Source of the DNA: an uncultured Pseudophaeobacter sp.
GTDB taxonomy: Bacteria > Pseudomonadota > Alphaproteobacteria > Rhodobacterales > Rhodobacteraceae
Reading direction: 5' to 3'
Assembly: GCA_905479575.1 (NCBI GenBank)
Contig: CAJQNB010000008.1
Coordinates: 1-64,000, forward strand
Length of the DNA: 64,000 bases
Position 1 is the first letter of the stretch; each line of letters opens with the position of its first letter. The translations under genes and the position numbers were made by a program. Shown in pieces: positions 52,488-60,461 of the stretch. Below the pieces are notes generated by a model. It was given only the letters and a program-made list of their open reading frames with translations. It ran no database searches and was not told the origin of the DNA.

Positions 52488-52561
52488 CAAAATATCAACG
52501 CAGGAGTTTTCTTTTCCAAACTCTCGCCGCGCAATTGGCCAAACGGAGCTCGGACCGGCAT

Positions 52562-53341
52562 ATGGGAACTGTCAGCAAAGCCCTTTCATTGTTAAGTTTT
52601 TTCGCCCCCGACCGAACCGAAATCGGCCTGAGCGACCTCACTCGCCTCTCGGGCATCAACAAGGCGACAGCCTATCGCCTTATGGGTGAGCTGCAAGAAT
52701 CGGGCTTTGTGGAACAGGGGGAAAACGATCGCGCCTATCGGCTGGGGCCACAGGTTTTGCACCTGGCAGCGCTGCGCGAAGCCTCAACCCCGATCCTATC
52801 GGTGTCCCGCCGTGTCCTGCGCGAGCTGAGCGATGAAACCGGCGAGACGACCCATGTGTCCTTGGGGCATGAAACCTGGGTGCAGACCCTCAGCCATGCC
52901 TATTCGCCGCGCCATGCCACCAAGGTCACCATGGATGACGCCCAGACCGTGACCTATCATGCTACCAGCTCTGGCCTCGCGATCCTGGCCTATGCCGATC
53001 CGGACTTTGTCGAACAGGTGCTGGCGCAGCCGCTGAAAGTGCATACCAGCAAGACGCTGGTCGATCCTGATGAGATCCGCGCCAAACTGACCCAGATCCG
53101 CGAGACTGGCATTGCAGACACCCTGGGCAGCTTTGAGCTGGAAGTGCACTCCCATGCGGTGCCGATCTTTGGTGCAGACCATAAGGCGCTCGGGGCGCTT
53201 GCCGTGGCCGCCCCTGCCTCACGGATGTCTCCGCAACAACAGGATACTATTCGCACCGCCCTGCGCAGGGCCGGGGCCTCCCTCACCCATCGCATCGGAG
53301 GCAGCCCTCCCGCTGATTATCCGCAGGATGCGGCTCTGTAA
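52562..53341 (+). CDS. IclR family transcriptional regulator
   Basis: A 259-residue regulator: an N-terminal winged helix-turn-helix (SKALSLLSFFAPDRTEIGLSDLTRLSGINKATAYRLMGEL, ~5-55) followed by the IclR effector domain (~75-250, with TTHVSLGHETWVQTL and TLGSFELEVHSHAVPIFG). ATG 52562 directly precedes the helix; a TTG 27 bases earlier is possible but poorer. Transcribed toward the aminotransferase gene (60 bases downstream) and away from TctCBA, so it probably controls both units in response to the imported compound. Confidence 0.9.
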   Translation: MGTVSKALSLLSFFAPDRTEIGLSDLTRLSGINKATAYRLMGELQESGFVEQGENDRAYRLGPQVLHLAALREASTPILSVSRRVLRELSDETGETTHVSLGHETWVQTLSHAYSPRHATKVTMDDAQTVTYHATSSGLAILAYADPDFVEQVLAQPLKVHTSKTLVDPDEIRAKLTQIRETGIADTLGSFELEVHSHAVPIFGADHKALGALAVAAPASRMSPQQQDTIRTALRRAGASLTHRIGGSPPADYPQDAAL

Positions 53342-53400
53342 CCACTGCCCTTTTTCAAGATATCCCGGTCCCCCGCTGGACCCGATCAGGAGTTTAGCCA

Positions 53401-54756
53401 ATGAAAGATTCCAATTTCCTCAAGGAACATAACGCCAAATCGCTGTGGCATCCCATGGCGCATCCCGCCGATAGCCTGGCCAACCCGCCCACCATCATCA
53501 CCGGCGCCTCCGGCGTGCGGATCAGCGATGTGGATGGTCACGAAGTGATTGATGCCGTGGGCGGGCTGTGGAACGTCAACCTTGGGTTTTCCTGTCAGCC
53601 AGTCAAAGACGCCATTGCCGCCCAGCTGGATGTGCTGCCCTATTATTCCACCTTTCGCGGCACCAGTAATGATCAGGTGATCCAGCTGGCCGAGGTGCTG
53701 AAGGATTTTTTCGCGGCGGACGGGCTGACCCGTGCCTTTTTCACCTCTGGCGGTTCAGATTCGGTGGAAACCGCCCTGCGGCTGGCACGGCAGTATCACA
53801 AAATCCGGGGCGAGGCTGGGCGGACCAAATTCCTCAGCCTGAAAAAAGGCTACCATGGCACCCACATGGGCGGGGCTTCGGTCAACGGCAATGCCAATTT
53901 CCGTACCCAGTATGAACCACTGCTGCCAGGCTGCTACCATATCCCGGCCCCCTATACCTATCGCAATCCCTTTCATGAAAGCGACCCCGCAAAGCTGGCA
54001 CAGCTCTGCCTGCAGGCCCTGGAAGACGAGATCGCCTTTCAGGGGGCAGGCACCATCGCGGCCTTTATCATGGAGCCGATCCTGGGCGCTGGCGGAGTGA
54101 TCCCGCCCCATGAAAGCTTCATGCCTGGGGTGCGCGAGATCTGCAGCAAGCACGGCATCCTGCTGATTGCGGATGAGGTCATCACCGCCTTTGGTCGCAC
54201 AGGCTCTTGGACCGGGTCGCGGCATTGGGGGGTGCAGCCTGATTTCATGTGCACCGCCAAGGCCATCACCAATGGCTACTTTCCCTTTGGTGCAGTGATG
54301 ATCGCGGATGCGGTGGCAGAGGTGTTTGAGCAGGACAAAACCGGGCGCGCGGCCATTGGCCATGGCTACACCTATTCCGGCCACCCGGTCGGCGCCGCCG
54401 CCGCGCTTGCTTGTTTGGAGGAAACCCTGCGCCTGAATGTGGCCGAGAACGCAGCGGCCCGTGGCCAGGAGTTGCATCAGGGGCTGCTCGCTCTGCAAGA
54501 GAAACACACGCTGATCGGCGATGTCCGTGGCGGCCATGGTTTGATGTGCGCCATGGAGCTGGTGGCAGATCGCGCCAGTAAGAGCCCAATCGATAAACAG
54601 ACCACTGCCACCCTGCAAGAGGTGACCTACCAGAACGGTGCAATGGTGCGCGTTTCCGGCCCCAATATCATCCTCTCGCCCCCGCTGGTTCTCACCGCAC
54701 AAGACGTCCAGGGCATCCTTTCCGCCCTGGACGCAGGCTTTTCGGCGGTGCGCTAA
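53401..54756 (+). CDS. Class III aminotransferase (omega-amino acid/amine transaminase)
   Basis: A 451-residue PLP enzyme of the class III family. FFTSGGSDSVETALRLARQYH holds the phosphate-binding GS motif (~115), YHGTHMGGASVNG follows, DEVITAFGRTGSWTG carries the Asp that pairs with the pyridine N, and MCTAKAITNGYFPFGAVM the PLP-binding Lys (~285). It moves an amino group from an amine or omega-amino acid to a keto acid such as pyruvate. The gene follows the IclR regulator and faces the second ligase gene across a palindrome array. Substrate unknown. Confidence 0.92.
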   Translation: MKDSNFLKEHNAKSLWHPMAHPADSLANPPTIITGASGVRISDVDGHEVIDAVGGLWNVNLGFSCQPVKDAIAAQLDVLPYYSTFRGTSNDQVIQLAEVLKDFFAADGLTRAFFTSGGSDSVETALRLARQYHKIRGEAGRTKFLSLKKGYHGTHMGGASVNGNANFRTQYEPLLPGCYHIPAPYTYRNPFHESDPAKLAQLCLQALEDEIAFQGAGTIAAFIMEPILGAGGVIPPHESFMPGVREICSKHGILLIADEVITAFGRTGSWTGSRHWGVQPDFMCTAKAITNGYFPFGAVMIADAVAEVFEQDKTGRAAIGHGYTYSGHPVGAAAALACLEETLRLNVAENAAARGQELHQGLLALQEKHTLIGDVRGGHGLMCAMELVADRASKSPIDKQTTATLQEVTYQNGAMVRVSGPNIILSPPLVLTAQDVQGILSALDAGFSAVR

Positions 54757-54775
54757 CGCAGACACAAGCGCCGCC

Positions 54776-54915
54776 GCAGCCGACCATAGGTCGGCTGCCA
54801 CCAGATACCATGGCGGGCCCGAAGCATATGCTTCGGGCCCGCTGCTTCTCGTAGCGCCGCTACCGCGGCGCGGCTGTTCTATATGGTGAGCTAGGCTGCT
54901 TTTGCAAAAGCAGCC
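54776..54915. repeat. Array of four perfect palindromes between convergent genes
   Basis: GCAGCCGACC/GGTCGGCTGC (54776-54798), GCGGGCCCGAAGCAT/ATGCTTCGGGCCCGC (54813-54842, no spacer), GCGCCGC/GCGGCGC (54854-54871) and GGCTGCTTTTG/CAAAAGCAGCC (54894-54915, no spacer) follow each other within 140 bases. They sit between the aminotransferase stop and the minus-strand ligase stop, so transcription end is one likely role. Confidence 0.75.
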
Positions 54916-54954
54916 CTGCCATCAAGCCCGGTCTCGTCCGTGCCGTACAAAGCG

Positions 54955-56244
54955 CTAGACAAAGTGAACGTAGAAGTCCCGCATCCCGTCGCCTTCAAGG
55001 TCCCGGGTTTTGCGAACTTCTTTGCGCTTCATAAAGACATGGTTCGCGACCAGCTCGGCGCCAACGGCCTCTGCCAGCACCGTATCACGTTCCAGATCAT
55101 TCACCGCGCCTTTCAGGTCAATCGCTGTCCCCTCCCGCGCATCGGTGCGGTCAAAGCCATCGCCCGTCTCCATCGGCGGCAATTCATAGCCCTTCTCCAC
55201 CCCAAGCAATGAGGCCTGCATAACTGCTGCTACCGAAGTGTAAGGATTGGAGGAGGCATCCGCCATCCGGTGCTCCAAGCGCGCCTTGGCGCCTCCCTCT
55301 GAGCTGATCCGCGTGGTCACATTGCGATGATCGCCGCCCCAGTTCTGCCAATAGCCCGACAGCGATCCCGGCTGCAGCCGCATATAGCTGTTCGCGGTGG
55401 GCGCAATCAGCCCGGCCAGGCCTTTGTGATGCTGCAAGACCCCCGCCAGACAGCCCCGCGCCAGGTCATTCATATGCTCCGGCCCGCCCCGTGGCCCAGA
55501 CGAGAGCGCATTGCCCCCGGCCTCATCCACAAAGGAAAAGTTAATATGCATGCCAGATCCGCCCGCCTCGGCCACCGGCTTGGGCATGAAGGTCAGCACA
55601 ATGCCATATTCCAGCGCAATCTCCCGCGCCATCAGGCGGAACAAGACAATATCATCCACCGCCTTCACCGCATCATCAAAGGTCAGCGTGTATTCAAACT
55701 GCGGCGAGTCGAACTCTGCCGTGATCATATCCAGCGAAAATCCCATTTCATCCGCCATCGCCCAGATCCGGTCATTGAACCGCAAGGGATCCGCAAAAGG
55801 CCCGGTGCCATAGACCACGCCACCAGGCGCATCATAGGGCATCAACCGGCCCCGATCATCCGCCTGCAGCGCATAGGCTTCCAGCTCGATCCCCACCTTC
55901 GGGGTCAAGCCCCGCGCCTTCCAGGCCGAAACCGCGCGTTTCAGTGCCCCCCGCGGGCACAGCGACAAAGGCACGCCCTCGACATCAAAGAGGTCGCCCA
56001 GAACCACTTTGGTCGAGGCATGCCAGCTGTCGCGAATATCGTCATGCTGCCAGCGCAGCTCCATATCCGGCATCCCCTGCTTGACCAGGGATCCCGGCGC
56101 ATCCAGCAAATCGCGATCATAATGGGTGCCAAAGACAGAGCGGCAAAACCGGGTGTCCCCATCGCCAATCTTGGAATTGGGCAGGTACTTCCCCCGCATG
56201 ATGCTGAGGTGGTCGCAAAACATCGCACGCAAGCGGGTCTTCAT
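54955..56244 (-). CDS. Glutamine synthetase family protein, second copy
   Basis: A 429-residue ligase of the GS superfamily, distinct from the one at 6293. Motifs: VGIELEAYAL (metal Glu), EFDSPQFEYTLTF, GSGMHINFSFVDE (GSGMH loop), NSYMRLQPGS, NVTTRIS, and LEHRMADASSNPYTSVAAV. The N-terminal beta-grasp domain is short. It is probably a gamma-glutamyl-amine ligase rather than an ammonia-assimilating enzyme. It lies downstream of the P450 gene on the same strand, with a class I amidotransferase divergent beyond, which together suggests gamma-glutamylation and later hydrolysis. Confidence 0.87.
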   Translation of the reverse strand: MKTRLRAMFCDHLSIMRGKYLPNSKIGDGDTRFCRSVFGTHYDRDLLDAPGSLVKQGMPDMELRWQHDDIRDSWHASTKVVLGDLFDVEGVPLSLCPRGALKRAVSAWKARGLTPKVGIELEAYALQADDRGRLMPYDAPGGVVYGTGPFADPLRFNDRIWAMADEMGFSLDMITAEFDSPQFEYTLTFDDAVKAVDDIVLFRLMAREIALEYGIVLTFMPKPVAEAGGSGMHINFSFVDEAGGNALSSGPRGGPEHMNDLARGCLAGVLQHHKGLAGLIAPTANSYMRLQPGSLSGYWQNWGGDHRNVTTRISSEGGAKARLEHRMADASSNPYTSVAAVMQASLLGVEKGYELPPMETGDGFDRTDAREGTAIDLKGAVNDLERDTVLAEAVGAELVANHVFMKRKEVRKTRDLEGDGMRDFYVHFV

Positions 56245-56410
56245 GAGGGGAATCCTTCCGGGTTGGAGACGTCAAATTGGGTTGGTCGCGCCTGTTCTGC
56301 CGCAGCGCTTGCCAGATATTTACTTAACATATTTAGCGCCTAACAGGGACCCATTTTTGCCTGAGCTCCGCAAAAAGACACCCTGGGATAAACGCAAGAT
56401 CAGCACAGGA

Positions 56411-57670
56411 TCAGCGCCGGGTGACGCACACCGGCAGCTCCTTGATGCCGCCAACAAAATTCGACCGCAGGAATTTCTGCGGCCCATTGGCTTCGATATG
56501 GCTGATCCGCTTTGCCAGCTCCTGAAACAGCACCGTGACCTCCAACCGGGCCAGCCACATGCCCAGGCAAACATGGGGGCCAAACTGGCCAAAGGACAGA
56601 TGGCGATTGGGGCTGCGCATCAGGTTCACCCGAAGGGGATCGTCAAAATAGCTCTCATCGCGATTGGCCGAGATGAACCAGTAAAGCACCTTGTCACCCT
56701 CCCGGATCAGCTTGTCATGCATCTCGACATCCCGCGTCGCAGTGCGCCGAAAATACAGCGCAGGCGTGGCCCAGCGGATGATCTCATCCGCTGCAGTCTC
56801 CCAAACCGCGCCCCCCGCCTGCATTTGCGCCAACAGCTCAGGCTGATGGCACAGGGCCTGAATCCCTGCCGCAATAGAGTAACGGGTGGTATCATTGCCC
56901 GCCGCCACCAATAGGCAAAAGAAATTACGGAACTCGGTCTCGGTTATGGTGGAGCCATCCTTGGCGGGCTGCAAAATCATATTGAGCACCCCTGCGGTAT
57001 CCCCCGCCTTTGCCTTTGCCGCCATCAGCTCCTTGGCGTAGACGTACAGCTCCGCCCCGGCGGGCGAGTTAAACGGCATCATCCGGTATTCATCCGTTTG
57101 CAGCTTATCCATCACATGGGCGGTGAAATCGGGGTCGGTATTGGCAATCAGAGCATCGCCCTTTTCCACCAGCCAGGGCAGATCCGCCTCTGGCAGGCCC
57201 ACGACGCGGCCAAGCATCCGCATCGGCAATTGCCGGGCGATGTCCTTTGTGGCGTCAAAGCTGCCCTGCTCCAGAACCGGGTCCAGGATCTCGGCGCAGA
57301 TATCGCGGATTTCCTGCTCATACTGCGCCATCGAGGTCTTGGAAAAGGCCTTCATCAGCTTCATCCGCACCTTGGAATGCTCCGGCGGATCGGTCTCCTG
57401 AAAGGTGCGTCGCGCCAGATACTCCTCATAGCTCTGGTCTTCCATGCGGATGCCCCGCGCCGAAGAGAACACCTCAGTGTTCTTGTTCATCTGGGTGATG
57501 TCCTCGTAGCGGGTGACCGACCAAAAATCCTCGCCGCCGGCATAGGCGGTCCAATGCAGCGGATCCTCGCGGCGCAGACGGGCAAAGGTGTTATGCGGCG
57601 CCCCATTGGCAAAGGTGTCGTGGCTGCTCAGGTCGGCATAGCCGTCGTCCTGTGGTGTCCAGATGGTCAT
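56411..57670 (-). CDS. Cytochrome P450
   Basis: A 419-residue soluble bacterial P450. The I-helix motif AAGNDTTR contains the oxygen-activating acid/alcohol pair. The K-helix ExxR is EIIR, and the heme ligand loop reads SFGQFGPHVCLG with the proximal Cys. Compared with FxxGxxxCxG, the first Phe position is Gly, a small deviation. It inserts oxygen into a substrate with electrons from ferredoxin; no ferredoxin gene is next to it. It shares a compact divergent promoter region with the amidotransferase gene. Substrate unknown. Confidence 0.9.
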   Translation of the reverse strand: MTIWTPQDDGYADLSSHDTFANGAPHNTFARLRREDPLHWTAYAGGEDFWSVTRYEDITQMNKNTEVFSSARGIRMEDQSYEEYLARRTFQETDPPEHSKVRMKLMKAFSKTSMAQYEQEIRDICAEILDPVLEQGSFDATKDIARQLPMRMLGRVVGLPEADLPWLVEKGDALIANTDPDFTAHVMDKLQTDEYRMMPFNSPAGAELYVYAKELMAAKAKAGDTAGVLNMILQPAKDGSTITETEFRNFFCLLVAAGNDTTRYSIAAGIQALCHQPELLAQMQAGGAVWETAADEIIRWATPALYFRRTATRDVEMHDKLIREGDKVLYWFISANRDESYFDDPLRVNLMRSPNRHLSFGQFGPHVCLGMWLARLEVTVLFQELAKRISHIEANGPQKFLRSNFVGGIKELPVCVTRR

Positions 57671-57699
57671 ATTGGGCTTCCCGAATGGCTTCTTTATGT

Positions 57700-57735
57700 A
57701 TATTATTTGACATCATAAATATGTAAACATAAAAC
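57700..57735. promoter_or_regulatory. Overlapping divergent promoters of the P450 and amidotransferase genes
   Basis: For the plus strand, TTGACA (57707-57712) and TAAAAC (57730-57735) are 17 bases apart. For the minus strand, TTTACA (complement of 57722-57727) and TAATAT (complement of 57700-57705) are 16 apart. The two promoters occupy the same AT-rich 36 bases. The predicted plus-strand leader is only about 8 bases. Confidence 0.55.
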
Positions 57736-57749
57736 TCACGAGCCAGAAC

Positions 57750-58454
57750 ATGCACTTAGCGATAATGGTCACCAACACAGACAAAAGCAGCTTTGCTGCG
57801 CAGCACCCCCTGGACGCTGAGAAATTCACCCGGCTCGTCCATTTGGCGCGACCAGACTGGCAGGCAACAGCCTTTCAGATTCACGAGGGTCAGTTCCCGA
57901 CGGATCTGGATGCATTTGACGGCGTTTTGATCACCGGCAGCCCGGCGTCGACCCGCAGCGGATTGCCTTGGATCGCCCCATTGCTAGAGCTGATACAACA
58001 GATCGAGACAGCGCAACTGCCACTGTTTGGCGCCTGTTTTGGGCATCAGGCCATCGCCCTGGCTCTGGGTGGAAGTGTGGGAAGAAACCCAAATGGCTGG
58101 GTCCACGGGCTAATCCCCAACCAGATGCGCGCCCGGCCGACTTGGACGCAGCCGCTGCCCGCAGACTTCAAACTCTATGGGTCACACAGCGAGTGTGTCA
58201 CACAGCTGCCAGCCCAGGCCCGGGAAAGCGCCACCAGCACCGGGTTGAACGCTGGCTTTTTCATCGGCAATCACATCTGGACCAGCCAACACCACCCGGA
58301 AATGAGCCCCGATTTCATCGCCGCGCTCACCCAGGAGATGCGCGATGATCTCGCCCCCGAACACTATGCCCAGGCCCAAAACAGCCTCTCCCAGCCTGCA
58401 GATAAGGCCGCCTTTGCCGAAAGCCTGGCGCGGTTCTTTGAACAAGCGCAATAG
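57750..58454 (+). CDS. Class I glutamine amidotransferase-like protein (candidate gamma-glutamyl hydrolase)
   Basis: A 234-residue class I glutamine amidotransferase-fold protein with the nucleophile Cys in FGACFGHQAIA (~residue 95) and the catalytic His-Glu in SQHHPEMSP (~185). As a free-standing domain it could hydrolyse a gamma-glutamyl amide, as PuuD-like enzymes do after ligase action; this is inferred from neighbouring genes. The ATG lies about 8 bases from the predicted transcription start and has no good ribosome site. Convergent with the GntR gene; repeat copy 4 follows. Confidence 0.85.
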   Translation: MHLAIMVTNTDKSSFAAQHPLDAEKFTRLVHLARPDWQATAFQIHEGQFPTDLDAFDGVLITGSPASTRSGLPWIAPLLELIQQIETAQLPLFGACFGHQAIALALGGSVGRNPNGWVHGLIPNQMRARPTWTQPLPADFKLYGSHSECVTQLPAQARESATSTGLNAGFFIGNHIWTSQHHPEMSPDFIAALTQEMRDDLAPEHYAQAQNSLSQPADKAAFAESLARFFEQAQ

Positions 58455-58497
58455 GCAAAAGCCCAGCCAAACCAGCAAAGGACAGCCTCTGGCCCGC

Positions 58498-58529
58498 CTT
58501 TTATCTTCCTAATACCTCCCGCCGGAGGC
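58498..58529 (+). repeat. Dispersed REP-like repeat, copy 4
   Basis: CTTTTATCTTCCTAATACC followed by the palindrome CTCCCGCCGGAG, in the gap between the convergent amidotransferase and GntR genes. It matches the copies at 7664, 9119 and 47788. Confidence 0.6.
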
Positions 58530-58539
58530 TGCCCCGCTT

Positions 58540-59190
58540 TCAGCCAAGCGCCGCCAGCAAATCCATCACCGTGACCTGATCAAACTGGACATGTTGTATC
58601 ATCCGCCGTTCTGCCGCGGCCTGATCATGGGCATAGATCAACTCGGCAATTTCGCGGTGCTCTTTTGCCGATTGCGCAATCGAGCCCGGATACCGATAGC
58701 GCGCCCGGTAATAGGCCATCAGCTTGCGCGCGTTGGTCTTGATCATCTCAACCAAGAACGGGTTTCCCGCCCCCAGGGCCACGCCTGCATGAAACTGCAG
58801 GTTCAGCTGGTAATAGCCATTGGGGTCGCCATCTCCCTTTTCGGCAGCATGGGCTTCACAGGCCTGAACGATCTCTTCCAGCTCTGCGGCCTGGACCGCC
58901 GTCATTCGCCGCGCCGCCAGGCCAGCCGCCTGACCTTCCAGATTGGCATGCACTTCCAGGATCGCCAGAAACTCTTCCAATGTGGGCTTGAACAGCACCG
59001 CGCCCTTACGCGGCAAACGACGAATAAGCCCCGCAGCCTCCAGCTGGATAAAGACTTCCCGGATCGGCGTGCGAGACACCAGATGACGCGCCGCCAAACC
59101 GGCTTCGTCCAGCACATCGCCCGGGTTCAACTGCCCCGCGTCAATATCCGCAAGGATCGCGGTCAATAGCCCTTCACTCTGTCCTGCCAC
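58540..59190 (-). CDS. GntR family transcriptional regulator (FCD type)
   Basis: About 216 residues: a GntR winged helix-turn-helix at ~5-65 (HLVSRTPIREVFIQLEAAGLIRRLPRKGAVL) and an FCD effector domain (~75-205) with the EVHANLEGQAAGLAARR and NLQFHAGVALGAGNPFL helices and likely metal-binding His residues (EHREIAELI). GTG 59190 is a tentative start; the frame continues upstream to TTG codons. FCD regulators commonly sense organic acids. It is close to the flavin oxidoreductase and carboxylase genes on the same strand and to the amidotransferase opposite. Confidence 0.87.
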   Translation of the reverse strand: MAGQSEGLLTAILADIDAGQLNPGDVLDEAGLAARHLVSRTPIREVFIQLEAAGLIRRLPRKGAVLFKPTLEEFLAILEVHANLEGQAAGLAARRMTAVQAAELEEIVQACEAHAAEKGDGDPNGYYQLNLQFHAGVALGAGNPFLVEMIKTNARKLMAYYRARYRYPGSIAQSAKEHREIAELIYAHDQAAAERRMIQHVQFDQVTVMDLLAALG

Positions 59191-59324
59191 TGCTGCTGCC
59201 CTGCCCTCTGTTGTCGACTGATCTGGCTGACCATAGGTTGCAGGTCCAGACAAGGCAACAAAGCCGCCGCAGGGCAATCATTCTGGTAATCGCTCTGGTA
59301 ATCGTTCTGGCAAAAGGTCTGGCG

Positions 59325-60461
59325 TCACTCCTCCAACAGGGCTCCAAGGCGCTCATAGGCTGTCAAAAACTCTTCCTTGAACTGCTGCACCACAGCCCCG
59401 GCGGACATTGTCTGGTTCATCAGGCCAACCCCCTGCCCGACCCAATAGGTCGCCAGATCCTGCGCCCCGGCGTGGCCGGTTTGCGAGATCTGATCTATCC
59501 GGTGCAACGCCGGTTCCGACACCAGGGTCTGCAAGGGCATCGGCAGCGGAGTGGGCGCCGCCTTGCTCTCCCAGGCCTCGGTCCAGGCGCTGACCAACTG
59601 GCGCGAGGGCTTACCCGTGCGAGAGCGCGAGCGCACCGTGTCGCGACTGCTGGCCGCCAGCATCTTTTCCTTCACCACCGGGTTGGTTTCTGCCTCTGCG
59701 GTCGTCAGCCAGACCGAGCCACACCAGGCCCCCGCTGCGCCCATCGCCATGGCGGCCGCCATCTGGCCCCCGGTGGCAATGCCGCCCGCCGCCAGCACCG
59801 GCACGCCGGATCCGGCGATGGCCTGCACCACCTCGGGCACCAGAACCATAGTTGAGACCTCACCGGTGTGGCCACCGGCCCCACCCCCTGCAGCGATGAT
59901 CACATCTACCCCCGCTGCCACCTGCGCCCGGGCGTGCTGCGCCGTGCCCACCAGGGCGCCAACCGCTACCCCCTGGGCCTTGCCGCGCTCCAGCATATCT
60001 TGGGGTGGCAGCCCCAGCGCATTGGCGATCAACGCAATCGGGTGGGAAAAGGCCACATCCAGACTGCGCCGCGCCCCCTCAGCGCTGATGTTTTTACGAA
60101 ACACCAGCCGGTCGGCCCGTGCGGGCTCCAGATCGCCCGGCTCCAGCCCGTGCTGTTGCAGCAGCGCACTGGCAAAATCCTTATGCCCCTCGGGGACCAT
60201 GGCCAGAATCTCCGCATCCGAAAGATCCTCGCCCTTGGCCTCAAATTTGTTCGGCACGATAAGGTCAACACCATAGGGTTTACCCTTCACCTGGGCATCA
60301 ATGCAAGACAGCTCTTCTTCCAGCTCGTCGGGTGACATCATCGCGGCGCCAAACACCCCCATACCGCCCGCATTGGTGACGGCGGCCACCACGTCGCGGC
60401 AATGGGAAAAGGCAAAAAGCGGAAACTCAATGCCAAGCCGCTTGCAAAGGTCCGAGTTCAT
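59325..60461 (-). CDS. Nitronate monooxygenase/enoyl reductase-like flavoprotein
   Basis: A 378-residue TIM-barrel FMN protein of the nitronate monooxygenase/FabK family. Seen are FSHCRDVVAAVTNAGGMGVFGA at the N-terminus, ISAEGARRSLDVAFSH, VGTAQHARAQVAAGVDVIIAAGGGAGGHTG (the FMN phosphate loop and catalytic His) and VPVLAAGGIATGGQMAAAMAMGAAGAWCGS. It oxidises nitronates or reduces enoyl-type substrates. It is coupled to the biotin carboxylase gene by an ATGA overlap, suggesting action on the same pathway. Confidence 0.85.
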   Translation of the reverse strand: MNSDLCKRLGIEFPLFAFSHCRDVVAAVTNAGGMGVFGAAMMSPDELEEELSCIDAQVKGKPYGVDLIVPNKFEAKGEDLSDAEILAMVPEGHKDFASALLQQHGLEPGDLEPARADRLVFRKNISAEGARRSLDVAFSHPIALIANALGLPPQDMLERGKAQGVAVGALVGTAQHARAQVAAGVDVIIAAGGGAGGHTGEVSTMVLVPEVVQAIAGSGVPVLAAGGIATGGQMAAAMAMGAAGAWCGSVWLTTAEAETNPVVKEKMLAASSRDTVRSRSRTGKPSRQLVSAWTEAWESKAAPTPLPMPLQTLVSEPALHRIDQISQTGHAGAQDLATYWVGQGVGLMNQTMSAGAVVQQFKEEFLTAYERLGALLEE

